64,000 bases of DNA from Ilyomonas sp963847085 (GCA_963847085.1 CAWJYO010000009.1:806001-870000); one strand, 5' to 3'. Counted from the stretch's first letter, positions 18,328 through 27,381 are shown. Made by a program: numbers and translations. Notes: generated by a model from the sequence alone, not told the origin.

Positions 18328-19287
18328 ATGAAATTTCCTGCGCCGGTAACAATACAATGGCTTGCTAATTTGATACATGCCGAAGTAGTTGGCGATGCCA
18401 ATGCACAAGCAACAGGCATTAATGAAATACACAAAGTAGAAAGCGGCGATCTGGTGTTTGTTGACCATCCTAAATATTACAATACATGCTTGCAAAGCGC
18501 TGCTTCTTTTGTTATCATCAACACTAAAAATGTTGAGCGTGGTAGCAAAACTTTGTTGGTTGCAGCGCAGCCTTTTGAATCTTATCTAACCATCGTAAAT
18601 CATTTTCGTCCATTCACTCCGGCAACAAAAAATATAAGTGATAGTGCAACGATTGGCGAAGGAACTTTTGTGATGCCGGGCGTGTTTATAGGCAAGGATG
18701 TGAAGATTGGAAACAACTGTGTGATTCATGCGAATGTTACCATCAACGACTACACAGAAATTGGTAATAATGTAGTTATACAAGCAGGCTCGGTAATTGG
18801 CAGCGATGCGTTTTATTACAATACCAAAAAAGACCGCGAAGTGTGGTATAAGCGAATGCAAAGCTGTGGCAATGTGGTGATAGAAGATGATGTTGAAATT
18901 GGTGCCGGTTGCACCATTGACAGAGGCGTTACGGCAGCAACCAGAGTTGGGCGCGGAACAAAGATTGACAACATGGTACACATTGGGCACGATAGCAACA
19001 TTGGTAAGAACTGTTTGTTTGCAGCGCAAGTGGGCATTGCAGGCGCTGTTGACATTGAGGACGGCGTTACACTTTGGGGACAAGTTGGTGTAAGTAAAAC
19101 GCTAACCATTGGCGAAAACGCAACTGTGTTTGCACAAAGCGGTGTGCCTTATTCGCTAAAAGGTGGTAAAATATATTTTGGTTCTCCTGCCGAAGACGCA
19201 GGCGTAAAAAAGAGAGAATTGGTTTGGATAAAACGCATTCCTGAAATGTGGGAGAAGTTGAAAGAAATAAAAACTTCAGATTCTTAA
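18328..19287 (+). CDS. lpxD: UDP-3-O-acylglucosamine N-acyltransferase
   Basis: 319 residues, intact. Third step of lipid A synthesis: adds a 3-hydroxyacyl chain to the 2-amino group of UDP-3-O-acylglucosamine. An N-terminal uridine-binding domain (about 1-100, with VESGDLVFVDHPKYY) is followed by left-handed beta-helix hexapeptide repeats (ISDSATIGEGTFVMPGVFIG onwards) and a C-terminal helix. The catalytic histidine is in the NMVHIGHDSNIG segment. The lone N-acyltransferase stands outside an lpx operon here. Confidence 0.95.
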   Translation: MKFPAPVTIQWLANLIHAEVVGDANAQATGINEIHKVESGDLVFVDHPKYYNTCLQSAASFVIINTKNVERGSKTLLVAAQPFESYLTIVNHFRPFTPATKNISDSATIGEGTFVMPGVFIGKDVKIGNNCVIHANVTINDYTEIGNNVVIQAGSVIGSDAFYYNTKKDREVWYKRMQSCGNVVIEDDVEIGAGCTIDRGVTAATRVGRGTKIDNMVHIGHDSNIGKNCLFAAQVGIAGAVDIEDGVTLWGQVGVSKTLTIGENATVFAQSGVPYSLKGGKIYFGSPAEDAGVKKRELVWIKRIPEMWEKLKEIKTSDS

Positions 19288-19409
19288 AAAAAAAGTCTGA
19301 TTGCTTCTTTGTATGAATGGTAATTTAATACAGTGAATATAAAATAGAGAGCGAAGTAAATCATGCGCTATATAAATAGCACAAAAACAAAGGCACAAAA
19401 AAAGGTAGC

Positions 19410-19883
19410 TTAGTTCACTACCTTATCTGCACAACAACTGCTGGCAAAGGCTTCCGGTTTGGCTTTAAAGGCAAAGCCCATTCCTAAAATATAGCCCATG
19501 GCTTCCTTTAAAGCATCGTTGCTTTTAAATTGCGGATTGGTGTTGATGTCAGCATGAACTTCCATGTCCACGCTGTATTTGATAAACAAATCGCACAACT
19601 CGTAAGCAATTTCAATGCTTTTCGCAACTTCAACCAGCATTCGTTCTTTGATGTGAAATTGCTGCCGCGTTTTGTCGTTGTGAATGTACATAAAGCCACC
19701 TGCATGTTCCCGCAAAAAAACAATTACGGTAGCAAACTCCGTTTCTTCACCTTTCACCTGGCTGTCGGTGCCGATGCAAACTTTGAGGCGAACTCCTTTT
19801 TCCGTTTCGCGTTTGATGGTTTCTTCAACTGCATCTTTGATGGGCAGTGTAATGGTCTCGCCGTTAAACTTTCTCCAACGCAT
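19410..19883 (-). CDS. Ribonuclease H-like YkuK family protein (DUF458)
   Basis: 157 residues. DUF458/YkuK proteins have an RNase H-like fold and no established substrate. Family blocks are VCIGTDSQVKGEETEFATVIVF, HIKERMLVEVAKSIEIAYEL, VDMEVHADINTNPQFKSN and the glycine-rich MGYILGMGFAFKAKPEAFASS. Acidic residues in GTDSQ and HADIN could be the metal site. Frame intact, monocistronic. Confidence 0.88.
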   Translation of the reverse strand: MRWRKFNGETITLPIKDAVEETIKRETEKGVRLKVCIGTDSQVKGEETEFATVIVFLREHAGGFMYIHNDKTRQQFHIKERMLVEVAKSIEIAYELCDLFIKYSVDMEVHADINTNPQFKSNDALKEAMGYILGMGFAFKAKPEAFASSCCADKVVN

Positions 19884-19974
19884 ATATTAAAATTTTTCTG
19901 AAAATTACAGAGGAAATTTTGTATTGCATTTAGTTGACATGTTATAATATTATGAACACGCGGTGGATAAAAGA

Positions 19975-20122
19975 GAAGCTATAAGATGTGAGCTATGAGC
20001 TTCGAGTTGTGGGCTATAAGTTATTAGCTGCAAACTACCAGAAAGAAATTGATGTAAAAACAAACCTCGAATGTTCAACTGCATCGTAGCTCAAAGCTCA
20101 TGGCTTTCTTCTTGCAGCTTCT
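19975..20122. repeat. Degenerate inverted repeat of the GAGCTATGAGCTTCGAG family, copy 1
   Basis: Left side: GAAGCTATAAG, GAGCTATGAGCTTCGAG. Right side: TAGCTCAAAGCTCATGGC and CTTCTTGCAGCTTCTTC, imperfect complements of the left. The right arm begins immediately after the CoA-binding gene stop (TGA ending at 20123). A second element of the same family lies at 21228-21395. Confidence 0.6.
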
Positions 20123-20494
20123 TCAATACTGTCCGGTTCCCAGCAGCACCAGCGTACAAGCATTCATGGCGTTGATGCCGTTGGTTTCTGCAAGCCTTGC
20201 CAGCTCTGCATTTTCGGCACCGGGGTTGAAGATGATGCGCTTTGGATGCAACGATAAAATATAATCGTAATACTGCTCCTGATGCTTTGGATTGAGATAT
20301 AAAGTAACCGTATCAACATCGTTCATTTCAGGGCGATTGGTGATGATTTTGGTATCATCAATATTCCCTTCTTTTTTACCAATGGCAACCACCGGATGAT
20401 CGTACGATTTTAGTCTTCTTACTGCCAAAAAGCTGTATCGCATGGGGCTGTCTGATGCGCCCAGCACAACCGTTTTTTTTATCGTTTTGTTCAT
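20123..20494 (-). CDS. CoA-binding domain protein
   Basis: 123 residues, a Rossmann-type CoA_binding_2 domain (PF13380). The N-terminal TVVLGASDSPMRYSFLAVRRL is the nucleotide-binding region, followed by VVAIGKKEG, VDTVTLYLNP and IIFNPGAENAELARLAE. Small stand-alone proteins of this type have no defined role. It follows the DUF2071 gene with five bases between, so the two are one transcript, bracketed by related repeats. Confidence 0.88.
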   Translation of the reverse strand: MNKTIKKTVVLGASDSPMRYSFLAVRRLKSYDHPVVAIGKKEGNIDDTKIITNRPEMNDVDTVTLYLNPKHQEQYYDYILSLHPKRIIFNPGAENAELARLAETNGINAMNACTLVLLGTGQY

Positions 20495-20499
20495 GATTT

Positions 20500-21213
20500 T
20501 TACATTATAATATTTCGGGTAAAAACAATAACCGGCGAACCGTCTGCCAGCAATACCGATGTAGGTTGAACAGATAAATATTCATGCCATTGTTTGCCAT
20601 ACAATTCAGTTATATCAACTTCTGCCTCATAACTGTTCACAGGATATAGATTCCATCTCGGATGCTGCACATTGTACTCCGATGTAGCACCATTTTTCAT
20701 CCTTGTATAACCCCAGTAATGTTCGGTAATAAACTCTTCTTCGGTGTTGGTAAAAATGGGCTGTTTTTCTTTGCCTGCAACCACTTTTATTTCATTCCAT
20801 TTTTTATTTACACGGAAAGAATAAGCTACCTCAAGGTTTGTTTTTGCCTCAATTATTTGGTGCTTCATCGGGTGATAAAAATAGCTTTCACCATACAATA
20901 ATTGAGCTACATAAGTTATCATCCTCCGCGGTACAATTTCTTTAATAAACACAACGCCGCGCTTGTATGAATCGCCCTCTTTTCTTTTTACATAAAAGCG
21001 TAGGTTGAACTCTTCAAAATTGCGATGAAAGGGAAAACTAATGCCCCTGATTTTTGTATTTGCAAATAGAAAGCCTACCAAGCTTACCAGGCATTTGCCG
21101 TTATAAAAATCGAGCTCTGTTCCTTTTGGTAAATAAGGCAGCAATACAGTACTATCTACTTCATAATTTATAAAAATCAGGTGCTTCCAAGAAGCGGTGA
21201 GAAATGGTTGCAT
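20500..21213 (-). CDS. DUF2071 (YqjF-like) protein
   Basis: 237 residues. DUF2071 proteins share an acetoacetate decarboxylase-like barrel; the function is not known. Visible blocks: FINYEVDSTVLLPYLPKGTELDF, LVSLVGFLFANTKI, FPFHRNFEEFNLRFYVK, GVVFIKEIVPR and TEEEFITEHYWGYTR. No catalytic lysine can be assigned. Forms a two-gene unit with the CoA-binding protein. Confidence 0.85.
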   Translation of the reverse strand: MQPFLTASWKHLIFINYEVDSTVLLPYLPKGTELDFYNGKCLVSLVGFLFANTKIRGISFPFHRNFEEFNLRFYVKRKEGDSYKRGVVFIKEIVPRRMITYVAQLLYGESYFYHPMKHQIIEAKTNLEVAYSFRVNKKWNEIKVVAGKEKQPIFTNTEEEFITEHYWGYTRMKNGATSEYNVQHPRWNLYPVNSYEAEVDITELYGKQWHEYLSVQPTSVLLADGSPVIVFTRNIIM

Positions 21214-21227
21214 ACGTAAAGATAGCT

Positions 21228-21395
21228 ATGAGTTATGAGCTTCGAGCTACGAGATTTTAGCGTAAAGCTGCAAGCTACAAGTGAAGGACTAAAAAACAGA
21301 AAGATGGTTACTATTTAATGGCTTGTAGCTTGCGGCTAACAGCTTATAGCTTTGTCAGGCTCGTAGCTCAAAGCTCACCGCTCGTAGCTTTTTCA
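21228..21395. repeat. Degenerate inverted repeat of the GAGCTATGAGCTTCGAG family, copy 2
   Basis: Left arm TATGAGCTTCGAGCTACGAG and AGCTGCAAGCTACAAG; right arm CTTGTAGCTTGCGGCTAAC and CTCGTAGCTCAAAGCTCA. Occupies most of the 21214-21507 spacer; no gene is visible in it. Confidence 0.6.
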
Positions 21396-21507
21396 TCAAC
21401 ACATAATGCACATTCATGCAATTCAAACCGATAAAATTTTTACCGGAATAGTTTTTGAAATTATAAATGTTATAACTTTCGTTATTATTTACTAAACATC
21501 CCATCAC

Positions 21508-22098
21508 ATGGCAAAATCAACTAAAAAAGCAGCGGCTGCAAAAAGCGTAAAGAAGGCCGCTACTGCAAAGAAAGCAGCTCCTAAGAAAGCGGCTGCTAAA
21601 AAGAGTTCTTCACCTGTAAAGAAAGCAGCAGCTTTACAAAATTTAAAGAAAGCAAAAGCGGCTAAGAAAGCTGCGCCTAAAAAGGCCGCTACTGCAAAGA
21701 AAGCAGCTCCTAAGAAAGCGGCTGCTAAAAAGAGCTCTTCGCCTGCAAAGAAAGCAGCAGCTTTACAAAATCTGAAGAAAGCAAAATCTGCAAAGAAAGC
21801 TGCGCCAAAAAAAGCCGCCACCAAGAAGGCGGCAACAACAACAAAGAAAGCAGCTACGAAAAAGGCAGCCGCCGCGCCTAAAAAAGCAGCCACCAAAAAA
21901 GCAGCCACTTCACCTAAGAAAGCGGCTAAAAAATCGGCACCTGCTTCAACGTCGCAATCGGCACCAACCGATATGGATATGCCATCCACCTCATCAGGAA
22001 ACATGAACGAATCGCCAATGGAAACGCCCAACGACAGGCCAGCTTCCAGCGTTGATAATAATACCACCAACGATACAACGAACAACACGACCGAGTAG
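21508..22098 (+). CDS. Histone H1-like lysine/alanine-rich protein
   Basis: 196 residues, about two thirds Lys and Ala with KKAAPKKAA- and KKAAAKK-type repeats, like bacterial H1-like DNA-binding proteins (Hc1/AlgP type). A 43-codon unit is present twice in tandem (21553-21681 and 21682-21810), each containing KKSSSP and KKAAALQNLKKAK. The last 40 or so residues switch to an acidic Ser/Thr/Asn tail (SNMNESPMETPN-like). Probably binds DNA non-specifically; exact role unknown. An antisense open frame over the same stretch is a shadow of the repeats. Confidence 0.85.
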   Translation: MAKSTKKAAAAKSVKKAATAKKAAPKKAAAKKSSSPVKKAAALQNLKKAKAAKKAAPKKAATAKKAAPKKAAAKKSSSPAKKAAALQNLKKAKSAKKAAPKKAATKKAATTTKKAATKKAAAAPKKAATKKAATSPKKAAKKSAPASTSQSAPTDMDMPSTSSGNMNESPMETPNDRPASSVDNNTTNDTTNNTTE

Positions 22099-22104
22099 AA
22101 AAAA

Positions 22105-22158
22105 GCACAAATAAAAAGCCATCCCAACAGTACTGTTGGGATGGCTTTTTATTTGTGC
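22105..22158. terminator. Perfect 54-base palindromic bidirectional terminator
   Basis: Arms of 27 bases read identically on both strands: GCACAAATAAAAAGCC (22105-22120) then ATCCCAACAGT, mirrored by ACTGTTGGGAT and GGCTTTTTATTTGTGC. The GC-rich core flanked by A- and T-runs terminates both the H1-like gene (+) and apaG (-). A motif copy (GGCAAAAACAAAAGG) follows at 22167. Confidence 0.88.
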
Positions 22159-22182
22159 ACAATAAAGGCAAAAACAAAAGGT

Positions 22183-22569
22183 TTAATTCAGTTTCAATGG
22201 CACTATCATTTCAAAAGGCGGAATGTTTACGGCAAATGTTTTTCTGTTGTTTACGTTTTCCATTCTGTAACAGCCGTGCATTCTGCCCATTTCGGTGCGC
22301 AGGTTGCAGCCACTTACATACTGAAACTGTTTGCCAGCTTCAATTACAGGTTGCACACCCACCACGCCTTCACCTTCCACTTCACGGGTTTGTCCGTCGC
22401 TGTCAAATATATTCCATTTGCGGTCGAGCAACTTTACTGCAAACGGGTTATGATTCTTAATAGTGATGCGATACGCAAACATAAACTCGTGGTTTACGGG
22501 ATTGCTGTATTCTGTTTGGTAAAACGTTTCGACGCTGATTTGAACGCCTTCCGATATTTTCGTAACCAT
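22183..22569 (-). CDS. apaG: ApaG domain protein
   Basis: 128 residues from MVTKISEGVQISVETFYQ at 22569; 21 codons of upstream open frame are not family-like. ApaG is a fibronectin type III-like fold first described with diadenosine tetraphosphate hydrolase and with cobalt/magnesium resistance; its molecular role is unclear. Motifs: FMFAYRITIKNHNPFAVKLL, RKWNIFDSDGQTREVEGEGVVG, FQYVSGCNLRTEMGRMHGCY. Confidence 0.93.
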   Translation of the reverse strand: MVTKISEGVQISVETFYQTEYSNPVNHEFMFAYRITIKNHNPFAVKLLDRKWNIFDSDGQTREVEGEGVVGVQPVIEAGKQFQYVSGCNLRTEMGRMHGCYRMENVNNRKTFAVNIPPFEMIVPLKLN

Positions 22570-22853
22570 AAAAAGAGTCGGTATTAAGTAAGTTAATAAT
22601 GTTCCAAAACCAAAAGGGCCGGGTTTGCTCAATATTCGTAAAGTGTTATCCTAATAGTCGGTTTACAACAAAACAAAGGTAATCACTAAATTTATTATTT
22701 TTCGGCTATTGCTTCGCCTGTTAAAGGGCAGTTCTAAAAAGGCAATCGTTGTACCAACAAAAAATGACAGCTTTCTTTTCTTTATAAAAAGAGCTAATTC
22801 GTTCATAATGAATGTGCAACAAAGTAATCATCTATTTGCATTGTTTTGAAAGT

Positions 22854-23780
22854 TTATTCATTTATAAAATCAATGATGGAAAAAAAGTCTAACAGCGGGA
22901 GTAAGGAAATCAAGATTATCATTTGCGCTTTGCCTTTATTTCCCAGCCATAACAAGCTGTTGATGATAAGCTGATTTTGATATGTACTGCTGAATGTTGA
23001 CGATAACTGCCGGTTGGTTTTGCCTTCATAATCCATATCGTTGTGCCCCATATTGAAGTAAATCATGCGATAGTTTTTGTTCGTCCAAACAACCGGATAA
23101 TAGCCGCTGTGCCATATTTCGTAAAGCTTTGGGCCTGTGCCCAAAGGAAAAGAAGACGAATCAATCGAAAGTAAAACAGTAAGGTTCGGGTTTGTTTTTA
23201 CATCATTTTTCCAACTGTACCATTCATTAGGTGCTGATGTAAATGTATCGGGTAAATTTCGGGTTGCCGGATGCGTTTTATCTTCCACACGAAGATGGGC
23301 AGATGTAGGTCGCCAGGTATTGCCTTTGTATTCGCCGCAGCCCAAAAATTCGTTATGATACCAATCCCAGTTTTGCGGATAGTCAGATGGCGTTAAGGCA
23401 AAGGCAGCAAAATGAAATCCTATCCACGCGCCGCCGTTTTTCATGTATCGTTCAAACGCCTCTCGTTGCGGCAACGAATCAGGGCGCGTGTCTAAAAATA
23501 GCACTACATCGTAATGAGAAAGAAACAAATCGTTTAGGTTGTTCCAGTTGTTGGTTGAATCATAAGTAAAATGATATTGCGTTGCCGTTTTTGCAAACCA
23601 ACGATTGGCTTCATGCACAAAAGAGATATGCGCCAAATCGTTTTTCGCAGTGTAAAATGCAATCACTTTGAAGTCTGCTTTTTGGTACTGCGAGAAGGTA
23701 AGAAAAGAAGCAAAACAAAAAATGCTACAACAAAGAAGGAAGATGAAGTTTTGTTTTATGCTGTTTCGATTTCTATTCAT
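22854..23780 (-). CDS. ThuA domain protein, exported
   Basis: 308 residues with an N-terminal hydrophobic signal segment (FIFLLCCSIFCFASFLTFSQ). ThuA-like domains have a class I glutamine amidotransferase-like fold and are linked to carbohydrate turnover; the enzymatic activity is not settled. Motifs: KVIAFYTAKNDLAHISFV, LFLDTRPDSLPQREAFERYM, GGAWIGFHFAAF, WDWYHNEFLGC, HPATRNLP and WTNKNYRMIYFNMGHNDMDY. The end is slightly unusual, with a hydrophobic tail (MIILISLLPLLDFFSII). Confidence 0.88.
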   Translation of the reverse strand: MNRNRNSIKQNFIFLLCCSIFCFASFLTFSQYQKADFKVIAFYTAKNDLAHISFVHEANRWFAKTATQYHFTYDSTNNWNNLNDLFLSHYDVVLFLDTRPDSLPQREAFERYMKNGGAWIGFHFAAFALTPSDYPQNWDWYHNEFLGCGEYKGNTWRPTSAHLRVEDKTHPATRNLPDTFTSAPNEWYSWKNDVKTNPNLTVLLSIDSSSFPLGTGPKLYEIWHSGYYPVVWTNKNYRMIYFNMGHNDMDYEGKTNRQLSSTFSSTYQNQLIINSLLWLGNKGKAQMIILISLLPLLDFFSIIDFINE

Positions 23781-23794
23781 ATTCGCTTTGTTTT

Positions 23795-24404
23795 TCAGGA
23801 AAAATTCATCAACTCCGTTTGTTCTTTCATGCTGCGAAACGTAAGATTAATTCTTGCTTCCTTTATCTTTTTTGTTTTTGGCAAACTATGCAGCCAATGC
23901 GTTTGCGTTGCTCCTTTCATCAGCAATAAACTTCCTTGTTCTAATAAAAAAGAAACGGTTTCACCTGTTTGTTTATGCCGAAACAAAAACTTCCTTTCCG
24001 CGCCCAAACTTACTGATGCAATGGCTGCATTTGTTTGTAAAGTAGCTTCGTTATCACTGTGCCAGCCCATGCCTTCATCACCGTTGTGATATAAATTCAA
24101 TAAACAGGAATTGAATGTTTCGGATGTTTGTTTTTGCACCATTTGTAGCAGTTGAAGAAGTTCATTTGTAAATGGCAAAGCCTGTTTGGTAGTGCCCGAA
24201 TAGGTATAAGCAAACGGTTGATTGCCATACCAGGCAACCATTCTTTTGGTAGATGATGCGCTTGCCATACACAATCGTTTCTTCGTGCTTCCATGCAATG
24301 TTGGAGAGCAATTGATGAAAGAAAGAATCCGCTTCATCAGCAGAAATGAGCTTTCCAAAATAATAGGCTTCGCCATCGTTAGGTAATAGATTCTGCATTG
24401 CCAT
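23795..24404 (-). CDS. alkB: AlkB-like DNA/RNA demethylase, frameshifted
   Basis: 2-oxoglutarate/Fe(II) dioxygenase that removes alkyl lesions by oxidation. About 203 residues when joined. The first part (MQNLLPNDGEAYYFGKLIS...WKHEETIVYGKRI) and the second (RMVAWYGNQPFAYTYSG, NSCLLNLYHNGDEGMGWHSDNE, ASVSLGAERKFLFRHK, LEQGSLLLMKG, HSLPKTKKIKEARINLTFR) are in different frames, with the switch near 24,250 in the conserved KRxVAWYG segment. Iron ligands H..D (WHSDNE) and the distal H (HWLHSLP), and the 2-oxoglutarate arginine (RINLTFR), are present. Confidence 0.9.
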
Positions 24405-24478
24405 ATTCGCACAAAAACAAAATTCTAAACATGTCTGCAGGCTTAGAACTTCTCTTTAAAAATGATACTTTTTTCAAT

Positions 24479-24688
24479 TTATCTTTTTCTATCCAAAGCA
24501 ATCACTGCAATGCCCGCCACTACTGCAATTGCGCCTGCATAAATAGGCCAGCCAATTGTTTTTTCTTCCTTTCTGTTTACTTGCAAAGGTCCTAAATCAA
24601 CCACTTTCTTTTCCTGTGTAAAACTAATGTTGCGAAACACGAACATCAGTATGCCAATAACAATTAAAACGATACCCAGAACTTTCAT
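24479..24688 (-). CDS. Small two-TM membrane protein (DUF3185-like)
   Basis: 69 residues. Two hydrophobic helices, LGIVLIVIGILMFVF at the N-terminus and IYAGAIAVVAGIAVIAL near the C-terminus, joined by a charged loop with VNRKEEKTIGWP. Resembles small inner-membrane proteins of the DUF3185 type; no function known. Start is ATG and the frame is intact. Confidence 0.7.
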   Translation of the reverse strand: MKVLGIVLIVIGILMFVFRNISFTQEKKVVDLGPLQVNRKEEKTIGWPIYAGAIAVVAGIAVIALDRKR

Positions 24689-24888
24689 AACGAAGCAATT
24701 TATTGATTAGATGAAGCGAAATACAATTGTTCAAACTTATAGATTATAACCTACATCACCTTCATTGTAAAACTCTTTTTGTTTTGCCTCTTTTTGTAAC
24801 CATTGTCATGCTGTCATTCGTTACAAAGATGTTTAACGAATGATAAAGAAACGCTTAGTATTTACTTTTGTTTTACTCATAAAATGAC

Positions 24889-25912
24889 TCAATCTTCACG
24901 AATAAAATATTGAACTCTATCCGAAAGAATACGTTCCGTTTTTGCTAATTGATGATGGCGTAATGAAGGTGCAAACAAGCCGTCACCAATCCATGACTTT
25001 TCATTGGTAATGATTCTTGCTTCATCCCACAAACCCGCGTCAATAAAGGCTTTCAGCAGTTGCGCGCCGCCTTCAATCAACACGCTTTGTATGTTTAACT
25101 GATAGCAGGCATCGCTTATGGCAGCGGCAATATTTTTTTGTTTATCCAATTGATAATACAACACATTGCCTTCTTCTTTTTGCTGCAAATAATTGAACAC
25201 AATGGTTCGTTTTGTAGCATCGAAAAGATGCAGCGATTTGGGTAAGCGAAGCTTCGTATCCAATCACCATTCTCACCGGCGATTTCCCGCTCCAGTGCCG
25301 GTTGTCAAGCTTTGGATTGTCAAGCAATGCTGTATTCGTTCCAACTAATACCGAAGCTTCTTCGCTACGCCATTTGTGAACCATTGCGTTGGTGAACTCA
25401 TTGCTGATGAGCAAACGGCTTTCATCCATTGTAGCCATTTTTGCATCACTTGTTTGCGCCCATTTTAAAACAATGTAAGGCCGATGTTTTGTATGAAAAG
25501 TAAAGAAGCGTTTGTTCAGTTCTTCGCATTCTTTCTGGCAAATGTTTACCGTTACTTCAACGCCAGCAGCTCTTAATTTTTCAATGCCTTTGCCATCTAC
25601 TTTTTCAAACGGATCGCGGCAGCCAACGATAACATGTGGTATTTGTTTTTGAATGATTAAATCAGCACAGGGAGGCGTTTTACCCCAATGCGCACAAGGT
25701 TCAAGCGATACGTATAGAGTTGATGTTGTGAGCAGCTCTTCATCTTTTGTTTTTACACTATTTATGCAATTTACTTCTGCATGTGCAAAGCCATATTGCT
25801 GGTGATAACCTTCGCCGATAATGCTATCATTATGCACCAGTACAGAGCCAACCATTGGATTGGGTGCAACATTTCCCGCACCTAATTTCGCAAGTTGAAT
25901 ACAACGCTGCAT
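24889..25912 (-). CDS. ribD: Riboflavin biosynthesis protein RibD, frameshifted
   Basis: Bifunctional deaminase/reductase of riboflavin synthesis. Deaminase domain: NVAPNPMVGSVLVHN, the zinc site HAEVNCI and EPCAHWGKTPPCADLI. Reductase domain: WAQTSDAKMA, VLVGTNTALLDNPKL and, after a break, SVLIEGGAQLLKAFID. The frame shift near 25,260 is repaired if GATTGGATACG is read GATTGATACG, giving PVRMVIDTKLRLP. In the same frame upstream of the ATG at 25912 lie codons for SHETY, which match the family's usual H-E-Y start, so the true start may be a non-ATG codon about 30 bases upstream. Confidence 0.93.
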
Positions 25913-25982
25913 GTATGTTTCGTGAGATATAATAACAATGATTTCTACAAATGTAAAGAGAGATAATTATCATTGCAACACG

Positions 25983-26846
25983 ATGACAATAGGTGAAGCT
26001 TACAAACAATTATCACTCTTGTTAGGGGCGGTTTATGATTCGCGCGAAGCGAGGAATATTGCTAACCTTGTAATTGAGAACATCACCTGTTTTAGTGGCA
26101 GCGAGCGCATTGTTCATCAGCACGAAAACATAACCAATTATCAACAGGATTCATTGCAACAAATGACCACCGAATTGTTGGCTCACAAGCCGGTACAGTA
26201 TGTATTGCATGAAGCATACTGGTACAAAATGAAATGGTATGTTGATGAACACGTTTTGATTCCAAGACCGGAAACAGAAGAGTTGGTTGACTGGATTATT
26301 GAAGATAGCCAACAGGCAAGGTACGATGTACGATGTACAATGTTAGATGTAGGAACTGGCAGCGGCTGCATAGCCATCGCGTTAAAAAAAAATCTGCCAA
26401 AAACAAAAGTGCTGGCTGCCGATGTTTCTGCAGAAGCTTTAAATGTGGCAAAACGAAATGCGTTGGCTAATGAAGCAGAAATAGAGTTTATAAAGATGAA
26501 TGCGTTAGAAGCAAAAGACTGGGAAGCCTTGCCTGCATTGGATTTCATTGTTAGCAACCCGCCTTACATCGCACAAAGCGAAGCCAGTTTAATGAACGAT
26601 AACGTGTTGAAGTATGAACCACATCTTGCCTTATTTGTTCCCGATGATAATCCATTACTTTTTTACGAAGCTATCAGCACATTCGGCTGGCACTGTTTAA
26701 AGAATGGCGGCAAGTTGTTTTTTGAAATCAATGAATTGTTGGGCGATGAAGTGGCGCAATTGTTATCAACCAAAGGCTATGAAAACATCGAAATAAAAAA
26801 AGATCTGCAAAACAAAAATAGGATGGTAAAAGCAGAGAAATATTGA
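25983..26846 (+). CDS. prmC: Peptide chain release factor glutamine methyltransferase
   Basis: 287 residues from MTIGEAYKQLSLLL at 25983 (the open frame starts 45 bases earlier). Methylates the GGQ glutamine of release factors. N-terminal helical domain, then HVLIPRPETEELVDWI, the SAM-binding MLDVGTGSGCIAIAL and the catalytic VSNPPYIAQSE. Before the SAM motif the sequence reads AAGGTACGATGTACGATGTACAATG in frame (26,320-26,344), which looks like a short tandem repeat inserted into the linker. Divergent from ribD. Confidence 0.95.
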   Translation: MTIGEAYKQLSLLLGAVYDSREARNIANLVIENITCFSGSERIVHQHENITNYQQDSLQQMTTELLAHKPVQYVLHEAYWYKMKWYVDEHVLIPRPETEELVDWIIEDSQQARYDVRCTMLDVGTGSGCIAIALKKNLPKTKVLAADVSAEALNVAKRNALANEAEIEFIKMNALEAKDWEALPALDFIVSNPPYIAQSEASLMNDNVLKYEPHLALFVPDDNPLLFYEAISTFGWHCLKNGGKLFFEINELLGDEVAQLLSTKGYENIEIKKDLQNKNRMVKAEKY

Positions 26847-26911
26847 TAATTGATAATGGTTATAGTTAATGATGCCATTCTATTGTCACCTTTCATCTTC
26901 CAACTTCATTA

Positions 26912-27310
26912 TCACTTCACATTAGCTACAACCCTTGCTCCGGCTCGCTTTGCGCTTTGCATAATGTGAAACACTTCGCCATAAAACGCTGAAGTATCAG
27001 CATTGATAACAACGGAAGGCGTATCTATAGTGCTGCGGTTTTTGGCTATTTCTTCTTTCAGTAAAGAATCAATCTGGCTCATCTCTATGGCACGCTGCCC
27101 CAAAAATATTTTTTGCTCTTTATTGATGGAAATCACAATGTTTTGTTTTGCCTTTGCATCCTTCGTTCCTTTTGGGTTGTTCACTTTCACCACATTTGGA
27201 TTGGCAAGTGTAGAAACAATTAAAAAAAAGAACAGTAAAATAAACAGCAAATCATTCAATGTGCCTGCATGTATTTCGCCGTGCGATCGTATTCTTTTTC
27301 TAATGTTCAT
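26912..27310 (-). CDS. exbD: Biopolymer transport protein ExbD/TolR
   Basis: 132 residues. One N-terminal membrane helix (LNDLLFILLFFFLIVSTLANP) followed by a periplasmic domain ending ADTSAFYGEVFHIMQSAKRAG. The conserved aspartate in the membrane helix segment (HAGTLNDLLFIL) is the proton-path residue. Together with ExbB it energises TonB-dependent receptors such as the btuB product encoded at 47 kb, or Tol-type processes. It follows exbB by 71 bases; no tonB is present here. Confidence 0.88.
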   Translation of the reverse strand: MNIRKRIRSHGEIHAGTLNDLLFILLFFFLIVSTLANPNVVKVNNPKGTKDAKAKQNIVISINKEQKIFLGQRAIEMSQIDSLLKEEIAKNRSTIDTPSVVINADTSAFYGEVFHIMQSAKRAGARVVANVK

Positions 27311-27381
27311 GTTTGAAGAGAAAATTGTTTGGTGACAATTGACAGATGCAGACCATGTTTTACCAAATCACAAATCCAAAA

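Noticed and set aside
18586..19109. Antisense open frames within lpxD
   Set aside because: Shadows of the hexapeptide-repeat coding sequence.
21504..22127. Long antisense open frame over the H1-like gene, rich in Ala and Phe
   Set aside because: It is the reverse reading of Lys/Ala codon repeats; no start signal or family similarity.
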